Below are positions 10,994 through 21,173 of a DNA stretch of 64,000 nucleotides, one piece after another (the first letter of the stretch is position 1; every line of letters begins with the position of its first letter). The position numbers were made by a program, and so were the translations under genes. The DNA comes from Burkholderia sp. Bp8992 (GTDB lineage: Bacteria; Pseudomonadota; Gammaproteobacteria; Burkholderiales; Burkholderiaceae). The notes under the pieces were generated by a model that saw nothing but the letters and a program-made list of their open reading frames with translations, made no database searches and was not told the origin of the DNA. The stretch covers positions 117,959-181,958 of the forward strand of contig NZ_QTQI01000017.1 in NCBI RefSeq assembly GCF_003853705.1. The letters are read 5' to 3'.

Positions 10994-11878
10994 CTACCTG
11001 AACAGCCGCTCGCACAGGAAATCGACGAACACGCGCAGCTTCGGCGACAACTGCCGGCTCGACGGCCACACGATCGAGAACTGGCCCGGCGCGATCCGGT
11101 AGTCGTCGAGCACGGTGACGAGCGCACCCTGTTCGAGCGCGTCGCGCGCGAGGAAGTCGGGCATGTAGCCGATGCCGAGCCCCGCGAGCACGGTGCCGCG
11201 CAGCGCCTCCATGTTGTTGCAGGTCATCGCGGTGCGCAGCTTCAGCGGCGTGCCGTCGTCGGCGGCGAACGCCCAGTCCTGCAGCTTGCCGGTGGTCGGG
11301 AAGCAGTAGCGCACGCAGTCGTGCGCTTCGAGGTCGCGCGGCGTGCGCGGCGTGCCGGCCTGCGCGAGATACGCGGGCGTCGCGCACAGCACGAACGCGA
11401 ACGGGCCGAGCCGCCGCGACATCAGGCTCGAATCCGACAGCGGCCCGCTGCGGATCACCGCGTCGAACCCGCCTTCGACGACGTCGACCATCCGGTCGTT
11501 GAAATCGAGATCGAGCTCGACGTCCGGATAGCGCTGCCGGAATTCGGGCAGCACGGGCAGCAGGAAGCGGTAGCCGATCACCGGCAGGCTCACGCGCAGC
11601 TTGCCGCGCGGGCGCTGCGCCGACGCCGTCACGGTCGCCTCCGCGTCGCGGAAATCCTCGAGGATCCGCTGGCAGCGTTCGTAGAAGTGCCGCCCCTCTT
11701 CGGTCAACGTGACGCGGCGCGTCGTGCGGTTGAACAGGCGCACGCCGAGCGACTGTTCGAGTTTCGCGATCGTCTTGCCGACCGCCGATGCCGAGATGCC
11801 GAGCGTGCGGCCGGCCGCGACGAAGCTCAGCGCTTCGGCCGTGCGGACGAACGCGACGATGCCGGTGAGGTTTTCCAT
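10994..11878 (-). CDS. LysR-family transcriptional regulator
   Basis: 294 aa, full length. The N-terminal winged HTH spans residues 1-60 (FVRTAEALSFVAAGRTLGISASAVGKTIAKLEQSLGVRLFNRTTRRVTLTEEG in pieces), and a periplasmic-binding-protein-like effector domain follows. It resembles the large CrgA/DsdC-like branch of proteobacterial LTTRs. It is divergent from the MFS transporter at 12042 with a 163-bp AT-richer gap, the classical arrangement for a LysR regulator and its target. The inducer cannot be read from the sequence. Confidence 0.9.
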   Translation of the reverse strand: MENLTGIVAFVRTAEALSFVAAGRTLGISASAVGKTIAKLEQSLGVRLFNRTTRRVTLTEEGRHFYERCQRILEDFRDAEATVTASAQRPRGKLRVSLPVIGYRFLLPVLPEFRQRYPDVELDLDFNDRMVDVVEGGFDAVIRSGPLSDSSLMSRRLGPFAFVLCATPAYLAQAGTPRTPRDLEAHDCVRYCFPTTGKLQDWAFAADDGTPLKLRTAMTCNNMEALRGTVLAGLGIGYMPDFLARDALEQGALVTVLDDYRIAPGQFSIVWPSSRQLSPKLRVFVDFLCERLFR

Positions 11879-12041
11879 CTTTCCATCGAATCGAAGGGCG
11901 TACGACGATGCCCGCGGCCAGGGTAATTGCGGAATTTTAGTCCGTTATATATGGAACTTCGCGTGGTTTTTCGCAGATTAAATCGGATTTATCTTCTGTC
12001 GCTCTGACGGCGCATCCGCGCCGGCTTTTCGAGGAGCGATG

Positions 12042-13655
12042 ATGGATCACCCTGTTTCAGCCGTTTCGGCCCAGTCGGCGCGCCGGCGCGCATGGGTGCT
12101 GGCCGCCGTCTGCATGGCCGCTGTCGCGCTGCCGCTGTCGTTTTCGGGCGGCGCGGTCGCGACGCCGGCGATCGGCCGCGACCTGCACGGCAGCCCGGTC
12201 GCGATGAACTGGATCACCAACGCGTTCATGCTCGCGTTCGGCAGCTTCCTGATGGCATCGGGCGCACTCGCCGATCAGTTCGGCCGCAAGCGCCTGTTCG
12301 CGATCGGCGTCGGCGGCTTCACGCTGATGTCGGTCGCGCTCGCGTTCGCGCCGTCGATGCTCGCGGTCGACCTGCTGCGCGCCGCGCAAGGGCTCGCGGC
12401 GGCCGCGGCGCTCGCGGGCGGCACGGCCGCGCTCGCGCAGGAATTCGACGGCGCGGCGCGCACGCGCGCGTTCAGCCTGCTCGGCACGACCTTCGGCATC
12501 GGGCTCGCGTTCGGGCCCGTGCTGGCCGGCGGCCTGATCGGGCATTACGGCTGGCGCGCGATCTTCGTGACGAGCGCGGTGGCCGGCGTGCTGTCGCTGG
12601 TGTTCGGGCTGCCGCGCATGCACGAGTCACGCGACCCGCACGCAACGGGGCTCGACTGGCCCGGCACGGCCGCGTTCACGGCCGCGCTGACGCTGTTCAC
12701 GTTCGGCGTGATCGAGGCGCCCGCGCGCGGCTGGTCGAGTACGCTCGTGATCGCGCTGCTGGCCGGCGCGGCGCTCGGCGCGGGCGCGTTCGTGATGATC
12801 GAGACACGCGTCGCGCGGCCGATGCTCGACCTGTCGCTGTTTCGCATCGGGCGCTTCGTCGGCGTGCAGGTGTTGCCGGTGTCGACGTGCTGCTGCTACA
12901 TCGTGCTGCTCGTCGTGCTGCCGCTGCGCTTCATCGGCATCGACGGCTTCAGCGAAATCGACGCCGGCTGGCTGATGCTCGCGATCTCCGCGCCGATGCT
13001 CGTCGTGCCGTTCGTCGCGGCGACGCTCACGCGCTGGCTGTCGGCTGGCGTGATCTCGGGGCTGGGGCTCCTCGTCGCGGCGGCGGGGCTCGTGTGGCTC
13101 GGCATCGCGCTGCGCGGCGGCGCGGGGGCCGCGGCGATCGCGCCGATGCTCGCGATCGGCGTCGGCGCCGGCATGCCTTGGGGGCTGATGGACGGGCTGT
13201 CGGTGAGCGTCGTGCCGAAGGAGCGGGCCGGGATGGCGACGGGCATTTTCAGCACGACGCGCGTGGCCGGCGAGGGGATCGCGCTGGCGATCGTCGGCGC
13301 GGTGCTGGCCGGGCTGGCGCGGACGGGGCTGACGCAGGCGGCAGGTGCCGCCGGCACGCCGGACGCGACGCTGCGGGGCGCCGCACGGCTCGCGACCGGC
13401 GATCTCGCGGGCGCGGCGGCCGCGTTGCCGGGTGTCGGGCACGCGGCGTTGATCGCGAGCTACACGCATGCGTTCGACCGGCTGTTGACGGGGCTGGCCG
13501 TCGTCACCGTGCTGTGTGCCGGCGTGGTGTTCGTGTTTCTCGGCGGGCGTCCGGCTCACGACGAAACGAGCGACGAAACGGACGGCCGGGCGCATGCCGA
13601 TGCGTCGGCGCGCAGCCGGGTCGAACCGGCCTGTGCGGAGACGCACGGGCGTTGA
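12042..13655 (+). CDS. MFS multidrug-efflux-type transporter (DHA2, 14-TM)
   Basis: About 537 aa. The ATG at 12042 is preferred over the adjacent one at 12039 because GAGGAG at 12031-12036 is then 5 bp away. The protein has about 14 hydrophobic helices. DHA2/EmrB-QacA features include the opening helix ending GGAVATPAIGRDL, NWITNAFMLAFGSFLMASGALADQFGRKRLF (motif A), and LLGTTFGIGLAFGPVLAGGLIGHYGWRAIF (motif C). The C-terminal 40 residues are charged and probably cytoplasmic. It is divergent from the LysR gene, so it is probably induced by the exported compound. The substrate is unknown. Confidence 0.88.
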   Translation: MDHPVSAVSAQSARRRAWVLAAVCMAAVALPLSFSGGAVATPAIGRDLHGSPVAMNWITNAFMLAFGSFLMASGALADQFGRKRLFAIGVGGFTLMSVALAFAPSMLAVDLLRAAQGLAAAAALAGGTAALAQEFDGAARTRAFSLLGTTFGIGLAFGPVLAGGLIGHYGWRAIFVTSAVAGVLSLVFGLPRMHESRDPHATGLDWPGTAAFTAALTLFTFGVIEAPARGWSSTLVIALLAGAALGAGAFVMIETRVARPMLDLSLFRIGRFVGVQVLPVSTCCCYIVLLVVLPLRFIGIDGFSEIDAGWLMLAISAPMLVVPFVAATLTRWLSAGVISGLGLLVAAAGLVWLGIALRGGAGAAAIAPMLAIGVGAGMPWGLMDGLSVSVVPKERAGMATGIFSTTRVAGEGIALAIVGAVLAGLARTGLTQAAGAAGTPDATLRGAARLATGDLAGAAAALPGVGHAALIASYTHAFDRLLTGLAVVTVLCAGVVFVFLGGRPAHDETSDETDGRAHADASARSRVEPACAETHGR

Positions 13656-13763
13656 GCGTTGCGTCGCGGCACATCGGCACATCTGTGCTTCTGCACATCG
13701 GTCAATGCCGCCGCCGTGCCCGCATGGTCCGCTGTTCTGCGCGGTACCCGCCGGGGCCGTGCA

Positions 13764-14192
13764 TCACGCCAGCACGAGCGACGGCAGCGCCGCATCTGTC
13801 CGCGCCTGTGCCCGTTCCACGTCGATCACCACATGGCGCAGCGCATCGGGCCACAGGTGCGCGCGGCTTCCCGCCTCCTCGTCGAGCGTCGCGCGGCCCT
13901 GCACGAGCCAGGTCGTCTGGCGCACGAAATCGACGAACAGCAGCGCGATCGCCGGATTCACGAGCAGGTTGCCGATCGTGTTGAACAGGTTGTTGCCCGC
14001 GAAGTCGGGCAGCACCAGCGTGCGGCGGTCCGGGATATCGACGAGCGGCTCGAACGAGCCGTCGCCGCGCGGCTGGCGGCCGCGGTACGAGCAGTCGCTG
14101 TTGCCGGCCGCGTCGGCGGTCGCGACGATCAGGAAGGCCTGCTCGCGGATGAACGCGATGGCGTCGTCGGTCAGGGGGCCGCGATCGTTCAT
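13764..14192 (-). CDS. Pyridoxamine 5'-phosphate oxidase-family flavin-binding protein
   Basis: About 142 aa from the ATG at 14192 (MNDRGPLTDDAIAFI). The frame is open to 14471, but that stretch covers the regulatory DNA of the next gene and lacks family-like sequence. A single split-barrel PPOX domain shows FIREQAFLIVATADAAGNSDCSYRG, the SFEPLVDIPDRRTLVLPDFAGNNLFNTIGNLLVNPAIALLFVDF core (in pieces) and VQGRATL. Such proteins bind FMN, F420 or heme and have diverse redox roles. It is divergent from the aldehyde dehydrogenase gene. A second PPOX-like gene at 16221 lies on the other side of that enzyme. Confidence 0.75.
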   Translation of the reverse strand: MNDRGPLTDDAIAFIREQAFLIVATADAAGNSDCSYRGRQPRGDGSFEPLVDIPDRRTLVLPDFAGNNLFNTIGNLLVNPAIALLFVDFVRQTTWLVQGRATLDEEAGSRAHLWPDALRHVVIDVERAQARTDAALPSLVLA

Positions 14193-14297
14193 GGTGTCGG
14201 TCGGCAGGTGCGCCGTGGCGTATGGATCCCCGATCCGCACGCAAGCGACATGCCACGCGCCAAGGTGCGCGTCCGCGGGCAGCGCACCGCCGCGCAC

Positions 14298-14357
14298 TGT
14301 GGAAATTCCGAACACCGGCCGCATCGCTGCGCAACCGCGGTGTTCAGAATCGGTACA
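14298..14357 (+). promoter_or_regulatory. Paired TGT-N11-ACA dyads: probable enhancer for a sigma-54 activator
   Basis: Two 17-bp dyads of the form TGT-N11-ACA lie at 14298-14314 and 14341-14357, 43 bp apart start to start (about four helical turns). They are 76-150 bp upstream of the -24/-12 promoter at 14433. A longer inverted repeat GAACACCG / CGGTGTTC (14310-14317 / 14338-14345) links them. The spacing and form resemble binding sites of AcoR-like enhancer-binding proteins. The activator is not encoded in this window as far as I can see. Confidence 0.55.
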
Positions 14358-14432
14358 CCGGCCATGCCGCGCGCGCGAACGCCGCACGGTGCGCACGCGG
14401 GCCGGCCGTGATCGACGTGCTCCCATCCTGTT

Positions 14433-14448
14433 TGGCACGCATGTTGCG
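14433..14448 (+). promoter_or_regulatory. Sigma-54 (-24/-12) promoter of the aldehyde dehydrogenase gene
   Basis: TGGCACG-CATG-TTGCG matches the sigma-54 consensus TGGCACG-N4-TTGCW at all but the last position, including the invariant GG and GC. It lies 66 bp upstream of the ATG at 14514, on the correct strand. The 14193-14513 gap holds this promoter, the upstream dyads and the promoter of the divergent PPOX gene. Confidence 0.8.
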
Positions 14449-14513
14449 TAAACGAGTGCAGCGCATTCCAACCGGCGCTGTACTCACACAAGCACGATGA
14501 ACAGGAGACATGT

Positions 14514-16040
<1,527 letters not shown>

Positions 16041-16220
16041 TCGCCGAAGCGGTGGCGGAGCGCCGGGGCCGGTCGGTCCCGGTGCCTCCGCCCCGTTCGA
16101 TTCCGGAATTCGGCCCCCGGCGCGGGCCGCGTTGTCTTGCGGCCGGCGCCGGAAACGATGCCGGCAGCCGCGGGCGCGCGGCGGCACGGCGCATCGATGC
16201 GCGCGACGACGACAACCAGC

Positions 16221-16766
16221 ATGGCAGAGCCGCCCCGATCCTTTCCGCGTCACCCGGTATTCCATGCGGGTGAGCTCGATGCGCAGCACCGCTTCGGCGT
16301 CGCCGACGAAGCCGAGCGGATGAGCGACGTCGTGACCACGCGCCTGAGCCTCGGCGTGCGGCAGTTCGTCGAGTCGCAGCCGTTCATGTTCGTCGGCATT
16401 GCAAGCGGCACGCCCGCCGTCGTGTCCTGCGACATCGTGCAGAGCCTGCGCGACGCGAACGGCGATCTGCTGCCCGTCGCGCGCGTGATCGACACGAAGA
16501 CGCTGCGGTTCGCGTTGCCCGTACCGGACGGCGGCGGCGGGCGGATCGACGCGGCGGCGTGCGACGGCAGCGGCGTCGGGTTGCTGTTCGTCGATTTCGT
16601 GCGCGGGATCCGCTACCGGATCAACGGTCGTGCGACGTTGCGGGCCGATCTGCCGGAAGCGGATGCGGCGCCGTGGGCGGCCGGCAGCGCGATCGTCGAG
16701 CTGGCGGTCGCGCAGGCGTACGGCAACTGCGGCACGCGGGTCGTGCGGCTGAAGCCGGCCGGATAA
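16221..16766 (+). CDS. PPOX-like (flavin reductase/PNPOx split-barrel) protein
   Basis: About 181 aa from the ATG at 16221; no convincing RBS is visible, and an in-frame ATG at 16197 is possible. The core VSCDIVQSLRDANGDLLPVARVIDTKTLRFALP followed by GLLFVDFVRGIRYRINGRATL (in pieces) resembles the PPOX-like protein at 13764, where the same FVDFVR...GRATL segment occurs, so the two are probably distant paralogues. It carries a long N-terminal extension with VVTTRLSLGVRQFVESQPFMFVG. Lying between the aldehyde dehydrogenase and the EutR-like regulator, it may take part in the same pathway; the reaction is unknown. Confidence 0.65.
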   Translation: MAEPPRSFPRHPVFHAGELDAQHRFGVADEAERMSDVVTTRLSLGVRQFVESQPFMFVGIASGTPAVVSCDIVQSLRDANGDLLPVARVIDTKTLRFALPVPDGGGGRIDAAACDGSGVGLLFVDFVRGIRYRINGRATLRADLPEADAAPWAAGSAIVELAVAQAYGNCGTRVVRLKPAG

Positions 16767-16971
16767 CCGGTAGCCGGGAGGCGATCACGGCGCGGATGCG
16801 CAGTCGTCGCGCGTGCCGCACCGGCGGCGTGCGCGGTACGCCGTCTTCGGGTGCGCCCGCATGGCGCGCGCCGGCCGGACTGTGTGGAATGGCGGGTCGT
16901 GCGCCGGGCCGGGCGGTTCGGCACGGGACTTGCGTGATACGCGCAGTTCCGGGCAGGAGAGGGAGGACACG

Positions 16972-18006
16972 ATGGATCAACACGTGGCGTGTAGCGAAGA
17001 ACCGACCGCCGAAGACACGCGGCGCAACGCGCAGGGCGACGACGCGCTGGCCGGGCAGGCGGTCGTCAGCGTCGCGCACGATGCGGACGAGCAGGCGCGC
17101 AACCTGATCGGCTGGCGGCAGACCTACGACCAGCTCGCGGCGGGCCGCTTCGTCGGCACGCTGACCGAACTGCCGCTCGACACGATGAAGCTGTTTCGCG
17201 AATCGACGAGCCATCTGCTGCGCCAGGCCTGCGAAGTGCGCGGCGACGCGTACTGGTTCGGCATCCCGCTCGTGTGCGACGGCACTGCGCGCGTCGATGC
17301 GTGCCGGATCGGGCCCGGCGCGCTTGCGTTCCGGCCCGGGAACGTCGAATTCGAACTGGTGACGCCCGCGCAGTTCTCGATCTACGGCGTCGTCGTGCGC
17401 GGCGACGTGCTGCGCCGTTATGCGGAGGAAGTCGAGCGTCGCGCGCTCGACGAGCGGCTGTTCACGCAGCGCGTGATGCAGGTCGGCGATGCGCGGCTCG
17501 CGCGCCTGTGCGCGCTGCTCGGCAGCCGTCTCGACGGCGCGGTGGCGATGGACGGGCCGCTGCCCGATGCGCAGCGCGACGACCTGCAGGCCGACGTGCT
17601 GGCCGCGCTGTTCGATGTGTGCGCGCAACCGGCCGACGACGGCAGCGGCGCCGCGCCGTCGACGCGGCGCTGGATCGTCGAACAGGCGCGCGACTACGTG
17701 CTCGCCCATCGCACGCGCCCGGTCGGCGTGCCGGAATTGTGCGAGCAGCTGCACGTGAGCCGGCGCACGCTGCAGTACTGTTTCCAGGACGTGCTCGGGA
17801 TGGCGCCCGCGACCTATCTGCGCACGCTGCGGCTGAACGGCGCGCGGCGCGACCTGTGCGGCCGCGCGGCCGGCTCGGTGCAGGATGTCGCGGAGGCGTG
17901 GGGTTTCTGGCACCTGAGCCAGTTCGCGACCGATTACCGGCGGCTGTTCGGCAAGCGGCCGTCGGAGACGCTGCGCGATCGCGCGGTGACGGTCGCGGCG
18001 GGGTGA
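16972..18006 (+). CDS. eutR: AraC-family regulator, EutR-like
   Basis: About 344 aa from the ATG at 16972 with GGGAGGA 5 bp upstream; the frame extends to 16813 but without support. An N-terminal ligand-binding domain (about 40-200) is followed by the C-terminal AraC HTH pair, with LCEQLHVSRRTLQYCFQDVLGMAPATYLRTLRLNGARRDL (in pieces) closely matching the EutR pattern, then VQDVAEAWGFWHLSQFATDYRRLFGKRPSETL. EutR activates eut genes when ethanolamine and B12 are present. Here it sits about 7 kb from eutBC, on the far side of an inserted LysR/MFS block. The gene symbol is by family resemblance, so moderately sure. Confidence 0.75.
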   Translation: MDQHVACSEEPTAEDTRRNAQGDDALAGQAVVSVAHDADEQARNLIGWRQTYDQLAAGRFVGTLTELPLDTMKLFRESTSHLLRQACEVRGDAYWFGIPLVCDGTARVDACRIGPGALAFRPGNVEFELVTPAQFSIYGVVVRGDVLRRYAEEVERRALDERLFTQRVMQVGDARLARLCALLGSRLDGAVAMDGPLPDAQRDDLQADVLAALFDVCAQPADDGSGAAPSTRRWIVEQARDYVLAHRTRPVGVPELCEQLHVSRRTLQYCFQDVLGMAPATYLRTLRLNGARRDLCGRAAGSVQDVAEAWGFWHLSQFATDYRRLFGKRPSETLRDRAVTVAAG

Positions 18007-18099
18007 GCCGCGCAGCCGGGGCGGCGCCGCGTCGGCACAGGGGGCGTGCGTGCACGGCTACTTGTTCGTTTGTCCTGCCGAAGGCCGCGTCGGGTTTGC

Positions 18100-19194
18100 T
18101 CAGTTGACCGCCGGTGCCACTTCGCGCGGTGCGGGCCACGCCAGCGCATCCCAGTCGATGGCGCGGTAAGCCGCTTCGACTGCGGCCAGATCGTCCGGCT
18201 GCTCGCTGCGATGCAACCCGTGCAATTCGACGGGCAGCTCGAGCGCGACCGGCACGCAATGCGGATAGTCGCGCACGCGCAGCGCCGGCCCGATCGTCGT
18301 GAAGCACGCGAGCGTCGGCACGTCGAACCCGTCGGCGAGATGCAGCGCGGCCGTGTCGGGCGTGAACAGCACGCTGGCGCCCTTGACCCAGGCGATGAAG
18401 CGCGCGGTGTCGGTGGCGTCGCTGCTCACGTCGACGTAAGCGGGATGCGCGACCGCGCCGAAGCCGGCCACCGGCAGCCCGTAGCGCCGCACGAGCCGAT
18501 CCACGAACGCCGCGCGCAGCGCCGGCGGCACGCTGCGCACGGCCGTGCTCGCATTCGGGCAGAACAGCACGTACGGCCGCTGCCAGGCGGCCGGCAGCGC
18601 AGGCAGCGGCAACCGTGCGAGCCAGCGGTTGCGCTTCGCGGCGGCCGGCACGGCGGCCGGGTCGGCGCCGAGCGCATCCAGGAAGAAATCGATCATCGGC
18701 AGCCGCGCGAACGCGGGCCAGTACAGGTGATTGCCGACGTCGATGCACGGTGCATCGGCGGGCAGTGCTTCGACCGGGCACGGCAGCGTGCGCGACGGCG
18801 CGACGACGTCGGCCGCGAGCGCATACAGCGCATCGACGTAGCGCGGTGCGCGGGCCGGCCGGTACAGCGTGACACGCAGGCCCGGGTGGGCCGCACGCAG
18901 CGCGGCGACGGCCGTCAGCCCGATCACCGAATCGCCGAGCGTGACGCCCATGCCGTTGATCACGTGCACGTGCCGCGTGCCGTCATGGTCGAGCCGGAAC
19001 GGCCGGTGCGCGGCGTGCAGCAGGCCGAGCGCGGGCGCGGCCGGCACGTGGCCGTCGGCACGTCCGCCGCCGTGCTCGACGTCGTACGGCGCGACGAGCG
19101 TGCCATCGGGTGCGAGCAGCGTGCCGGGACAGGCCAGCGCGTCCTCGTGCGACAGCGCGCCGCCCGGCGGCGCGGTGGGCGTATCCACCGTCAT
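18100..19194 (-). CDS. Glycosyltransferase family 9-like (heptosyltransferase-type) protein
   Basis: 364 aa from the ATG at 19194, whose start overlaps the upstream ThDP-enzyme stop by 4 bp (ATGA). It has a GT9/GT-B layout. An N-terminal half contains VHVINGMGVTLGDSVIGLTAVAALRAAHPGLRVTLYRP (in pieces), and a C-terminal nucleotide-sugar half contains VLFCPNASTAVRSVPPALR and the VLFTPDTAALHLADGFDVPTLACF stretch (in pieces), which corresponds to the DTGxxH(x)AAAxxxPxxxLFG signature of heptosyltransferases. About the first 65 residues are an extra non-GT9 extension. No other LPS core gene is near. The sugar and acceptor are unknown. Confidence 0.75.
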   Translation of the reverse strand: MTVDTPTAPPGGALSHEDALACPGTLLAPDGTLVAPYDVEHGGGRADGHVPAAPALGLLHAAHRPFRLDHDGTRHVHVINGMGVTLGDSVIGLTAVAALRAAHPGLRVTLYRPARAPRYVDALYALAADVVAPSRTLPCPVEALPADAPCIDVGNHLYWPAFARLPMIDFFLDALGADPAAVPAAAKRNRWLARLPLPALPAAWQRPYVLFCPNASTAVRSVPPALRAAFVDRLVRRYGLPVAGFGAVAHPAYVDVSSDATDTARFIAWVKGASVLFTPDTAALHLADGFDVPTLACFTTIGPALRVRDYPHCVPVALELPVELHGLHRSEQPDDLAAVEAAYRAIDWDALAWPAPREVAPAVN

Positions 19195-20894
19195 CCGCCG
19201 CGCGCGCGGCGGCCTTGCTCGCGGATCTGCTCGAGCGTCGCGGCCGGCGTGCTGGCGTCCTGCGGAATGCGGATCTCGATCACCGCGGGCAGCCCGCAGG
19301 TCAGCGCGCGTTCGAGCGCGGGCGCGAAATCGGCGGTGCGCTCGACCGTCTCGCCATGCGCGCCGAACGCACGCGCATAGGCGGCGAAATCGGGGTTCGT
19401 GAGCCCCGTGCCGTGCACACGGCCCGGGTAGTTGCGCTCCTGATGCATGCGGATCGTGCCGAAATGCCCGTTGTTGACGACGATCGCGACGATGTTCAGC
19501 CCGTACTGCATCGCGGTCGCGAGCTCGTTGCCGGCCATCATGAAGCAGCCGTCGCCCGCGAGCGCGACGACCGCGCGCTGCGGATACAGCGATTTCGCGG
19601 CGAGCGCGGCCGGCAGCCCGTAGCCCATCGCGCCGCTGGTCGGCGCGAGCTGCGAACGGAAATGCCGGTACGCAAAGTGGCGATGCAGCCAGATTGCATA
19701 GTTGCCGGCGCCGTTGGTGAGGATCGCGTCGTGCGGCAGGCGCTCGCGCAACTGCACCATCACGTCGCCGAGCTGCACGTCGCCGGGCATCGGCAGCGGC
19801 GCATGCCATTCGCGATACGCGCGATGCGCGTCGGCAGCCGTGCCGGCCCACGCGGGGCGTTCGGGCGCCTCGAGCGCGGCGAGCGGCGCGGCGATCTCCG
19901 GCATCCCCGACACGATCGGCAGGTCGGCCGCGTAGACGCGGCCGAGCTCGTCCGCGCCCTGGTGCACGTGGATCAGCGTCTGGCGCGTCTTCGGGATCTC
20001 GAGCAGCGTGTAGCCGCCGGTCGTCGCTTCGCCGAGGCGTGGCCCGATGACGAGCAGCAGGTCGGCGTCGCGGATGCGTTTCGCGAGCGCGGGATTGATC
20101 CCGAGCCCGACGTCGCCCGCGTAGTTCGGGTGCGCGTTGTCGATCGTGTCCTGGAAGCGGAACGCGCAGGCGACCGGCAACTGCCAGCGTTCGACGAAGG
20201 TGCGCAGGTTCGCGCACGCGTCGGGCGTCCAGCCGCTGCCGCCGACGATCGCGACCGGCCGTTCCGCGCGCGCGAGCCGCTCGCGCAACTCATCGACCTG
20301 CGCGGCCGACGGTGCGGCCGCGATGCGTTTCGCGGCCGGCACGACGGGCTGCGACGCGCACGCTTCGGACAGCACGTCCTCGGGCAGCGCAAGCACGACC
20401 GGGCCGGGGCGGCCCGATGTCGCGACGTGGAACGCATGGCTCAGGTATTCGGGGATGCGGCGCGGGTCGTCGATCTGCGCGACCCATTTCGCCATCTGGC
20501 CGAACATCCGGCGGTAGTCGATTTCCTGGAAGGCTTCGCGGTCGAGGTGCTCGCGTGCGCACTGGCCGACGAACAGGATCATCGGCGTCGAATCCTGGAA
20601 CGCGGTGTGCACGCCGATCGACGCGTGGGTTGCGCCGGGCCCGCGCGTGACGAAGGCGATGCCGGGGCGGCCGGTCAGCTTGCCGATCGCTTCGGCCATG
20701 TTCGCGGCGGCCGCCTCGTGGCGGCAGACGACCGTCTGGATGCGCGCGGTGTCGTCCGCCAGCGCATCGAGTACCGCGAGGAAACTCTCGCCCGGCACGC
20801 AGAACACGCGTTCGACGTGATTGGCGAGCAACGCATCGACGAGCAGTCGCGCACCGGTGGTGGCGCGCGGCTCGAGATCCTTGGAATGCGACAT
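19191..20894 (-). CDS. Thiamine-diphosphate-dependent enzyme, acetolactate synthase-like
   Basis: 567 aa from the ATG at 20894 (MSHSKDLEP), with AGGGAG upstream. It has the three ThDP-enzyme domains. The catalytic Glu is E60 in VVCRHEAAAANMAEA, a central nucleotide-binding-like domain covers about 200-330, and the ThDP/Mg motif GDG...N is in GDGCFMMAGNELATAMQYG...VVNN. It resembles the large ALS-like/benzoylformate decarboxylase-like group often annotated as thiamine pyrophosphate-binding protein. It lacks the quinone- or oxalyl-specific features I would use to name it. The tight overlap with the GT9-like gene implies a shared pathway, perhaps making an unusual sugar or lipid head group. Confidence 0.8.
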   Translation of the reverse strand: MSHSKDLEPRATTGARLLVDALLANHVERVFCVPGESFLAVLDALADDTARIQTVVCRHEAAAANMAEAIGKLTGRPGIAFVTRGPGATHASIGVHTAFQDSTPMILFVGQCAREHLDREAFQEIDYRRMFGQMAKWVAQIDDPRRIPEYLSHAFHVATSGRPGPVVLALPEDVLSEACASQPVVPAAKRIAAAPSAAQVDELRERLARAERPVAIVGGSGWTPDACANLRTFVERWQLPVACAFRFQDTIDNAHPNYAGDVGLGINPALAKRIRDADLLLVIGPRLGEATTGGYTLLEIPKTRQTLIHVHQGADELGRVYAADLPIVSGMPEIAAPLAALEAPERPAWAGTAADAHRAYREWHAPLPMPGDVQLGDVMVQLRERLPHDAILTNGAGNYAIWLHRHFAYRHFRSQLAPTSGAMGYGLPAALAAKSLYPQRAVVALAGDGCFMMAGNELATAMQYGLNIVAIVVNNGHFGTIRMHQERNYPGRVHGTGLTNPDFAAYARAFGAHGETVERTADFAPALERALTCGLPAVIEIRIPQDASTPAATLEQIREQGRRARGG

Positions 20895-21104
20895 GGGCTG
20901 CCGTCTCCCTGGGTAGCGGGACGTACAGCTTACGCCGGTACGCCGGTCGCTGAAAAGTGTCGGAACGCTGGGTGGTGCGGCGGGTGCGTCAGGACTTCGG
21001 TGGCCGAATGGCCAGCTTGTGCGGATGCGCGCGACGGTGAAAAGTGGATGCTGTTGGGACCGAGCCGGATGTCTGTCGTGGCCACGGGAACTAGGTCTCC
21101 CAAA

Positions 21105-21150
21105 CAATAATAAAATGGCATCTCATTTAACAGTAAAATTTCCAACGAAC
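21105..21150 (+). promoter_or_regulatory. AT-rich promoter region of the first toxin-antitoxin operon
   Basis: A sharply AT-rich stretch lies in otherwise GC-rich DNA just upstream of the ATG at 21174. It contains an imperfect dyad (AAATG at 21113-21117 / CATTT at 21124-21128) that could be an antitoxin operator. Exact -10/-35 boxes are not certain. Confidence 0.35.
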
Positions 21151-21173
21151 CCACAGCTGGATCGAGGAACACC

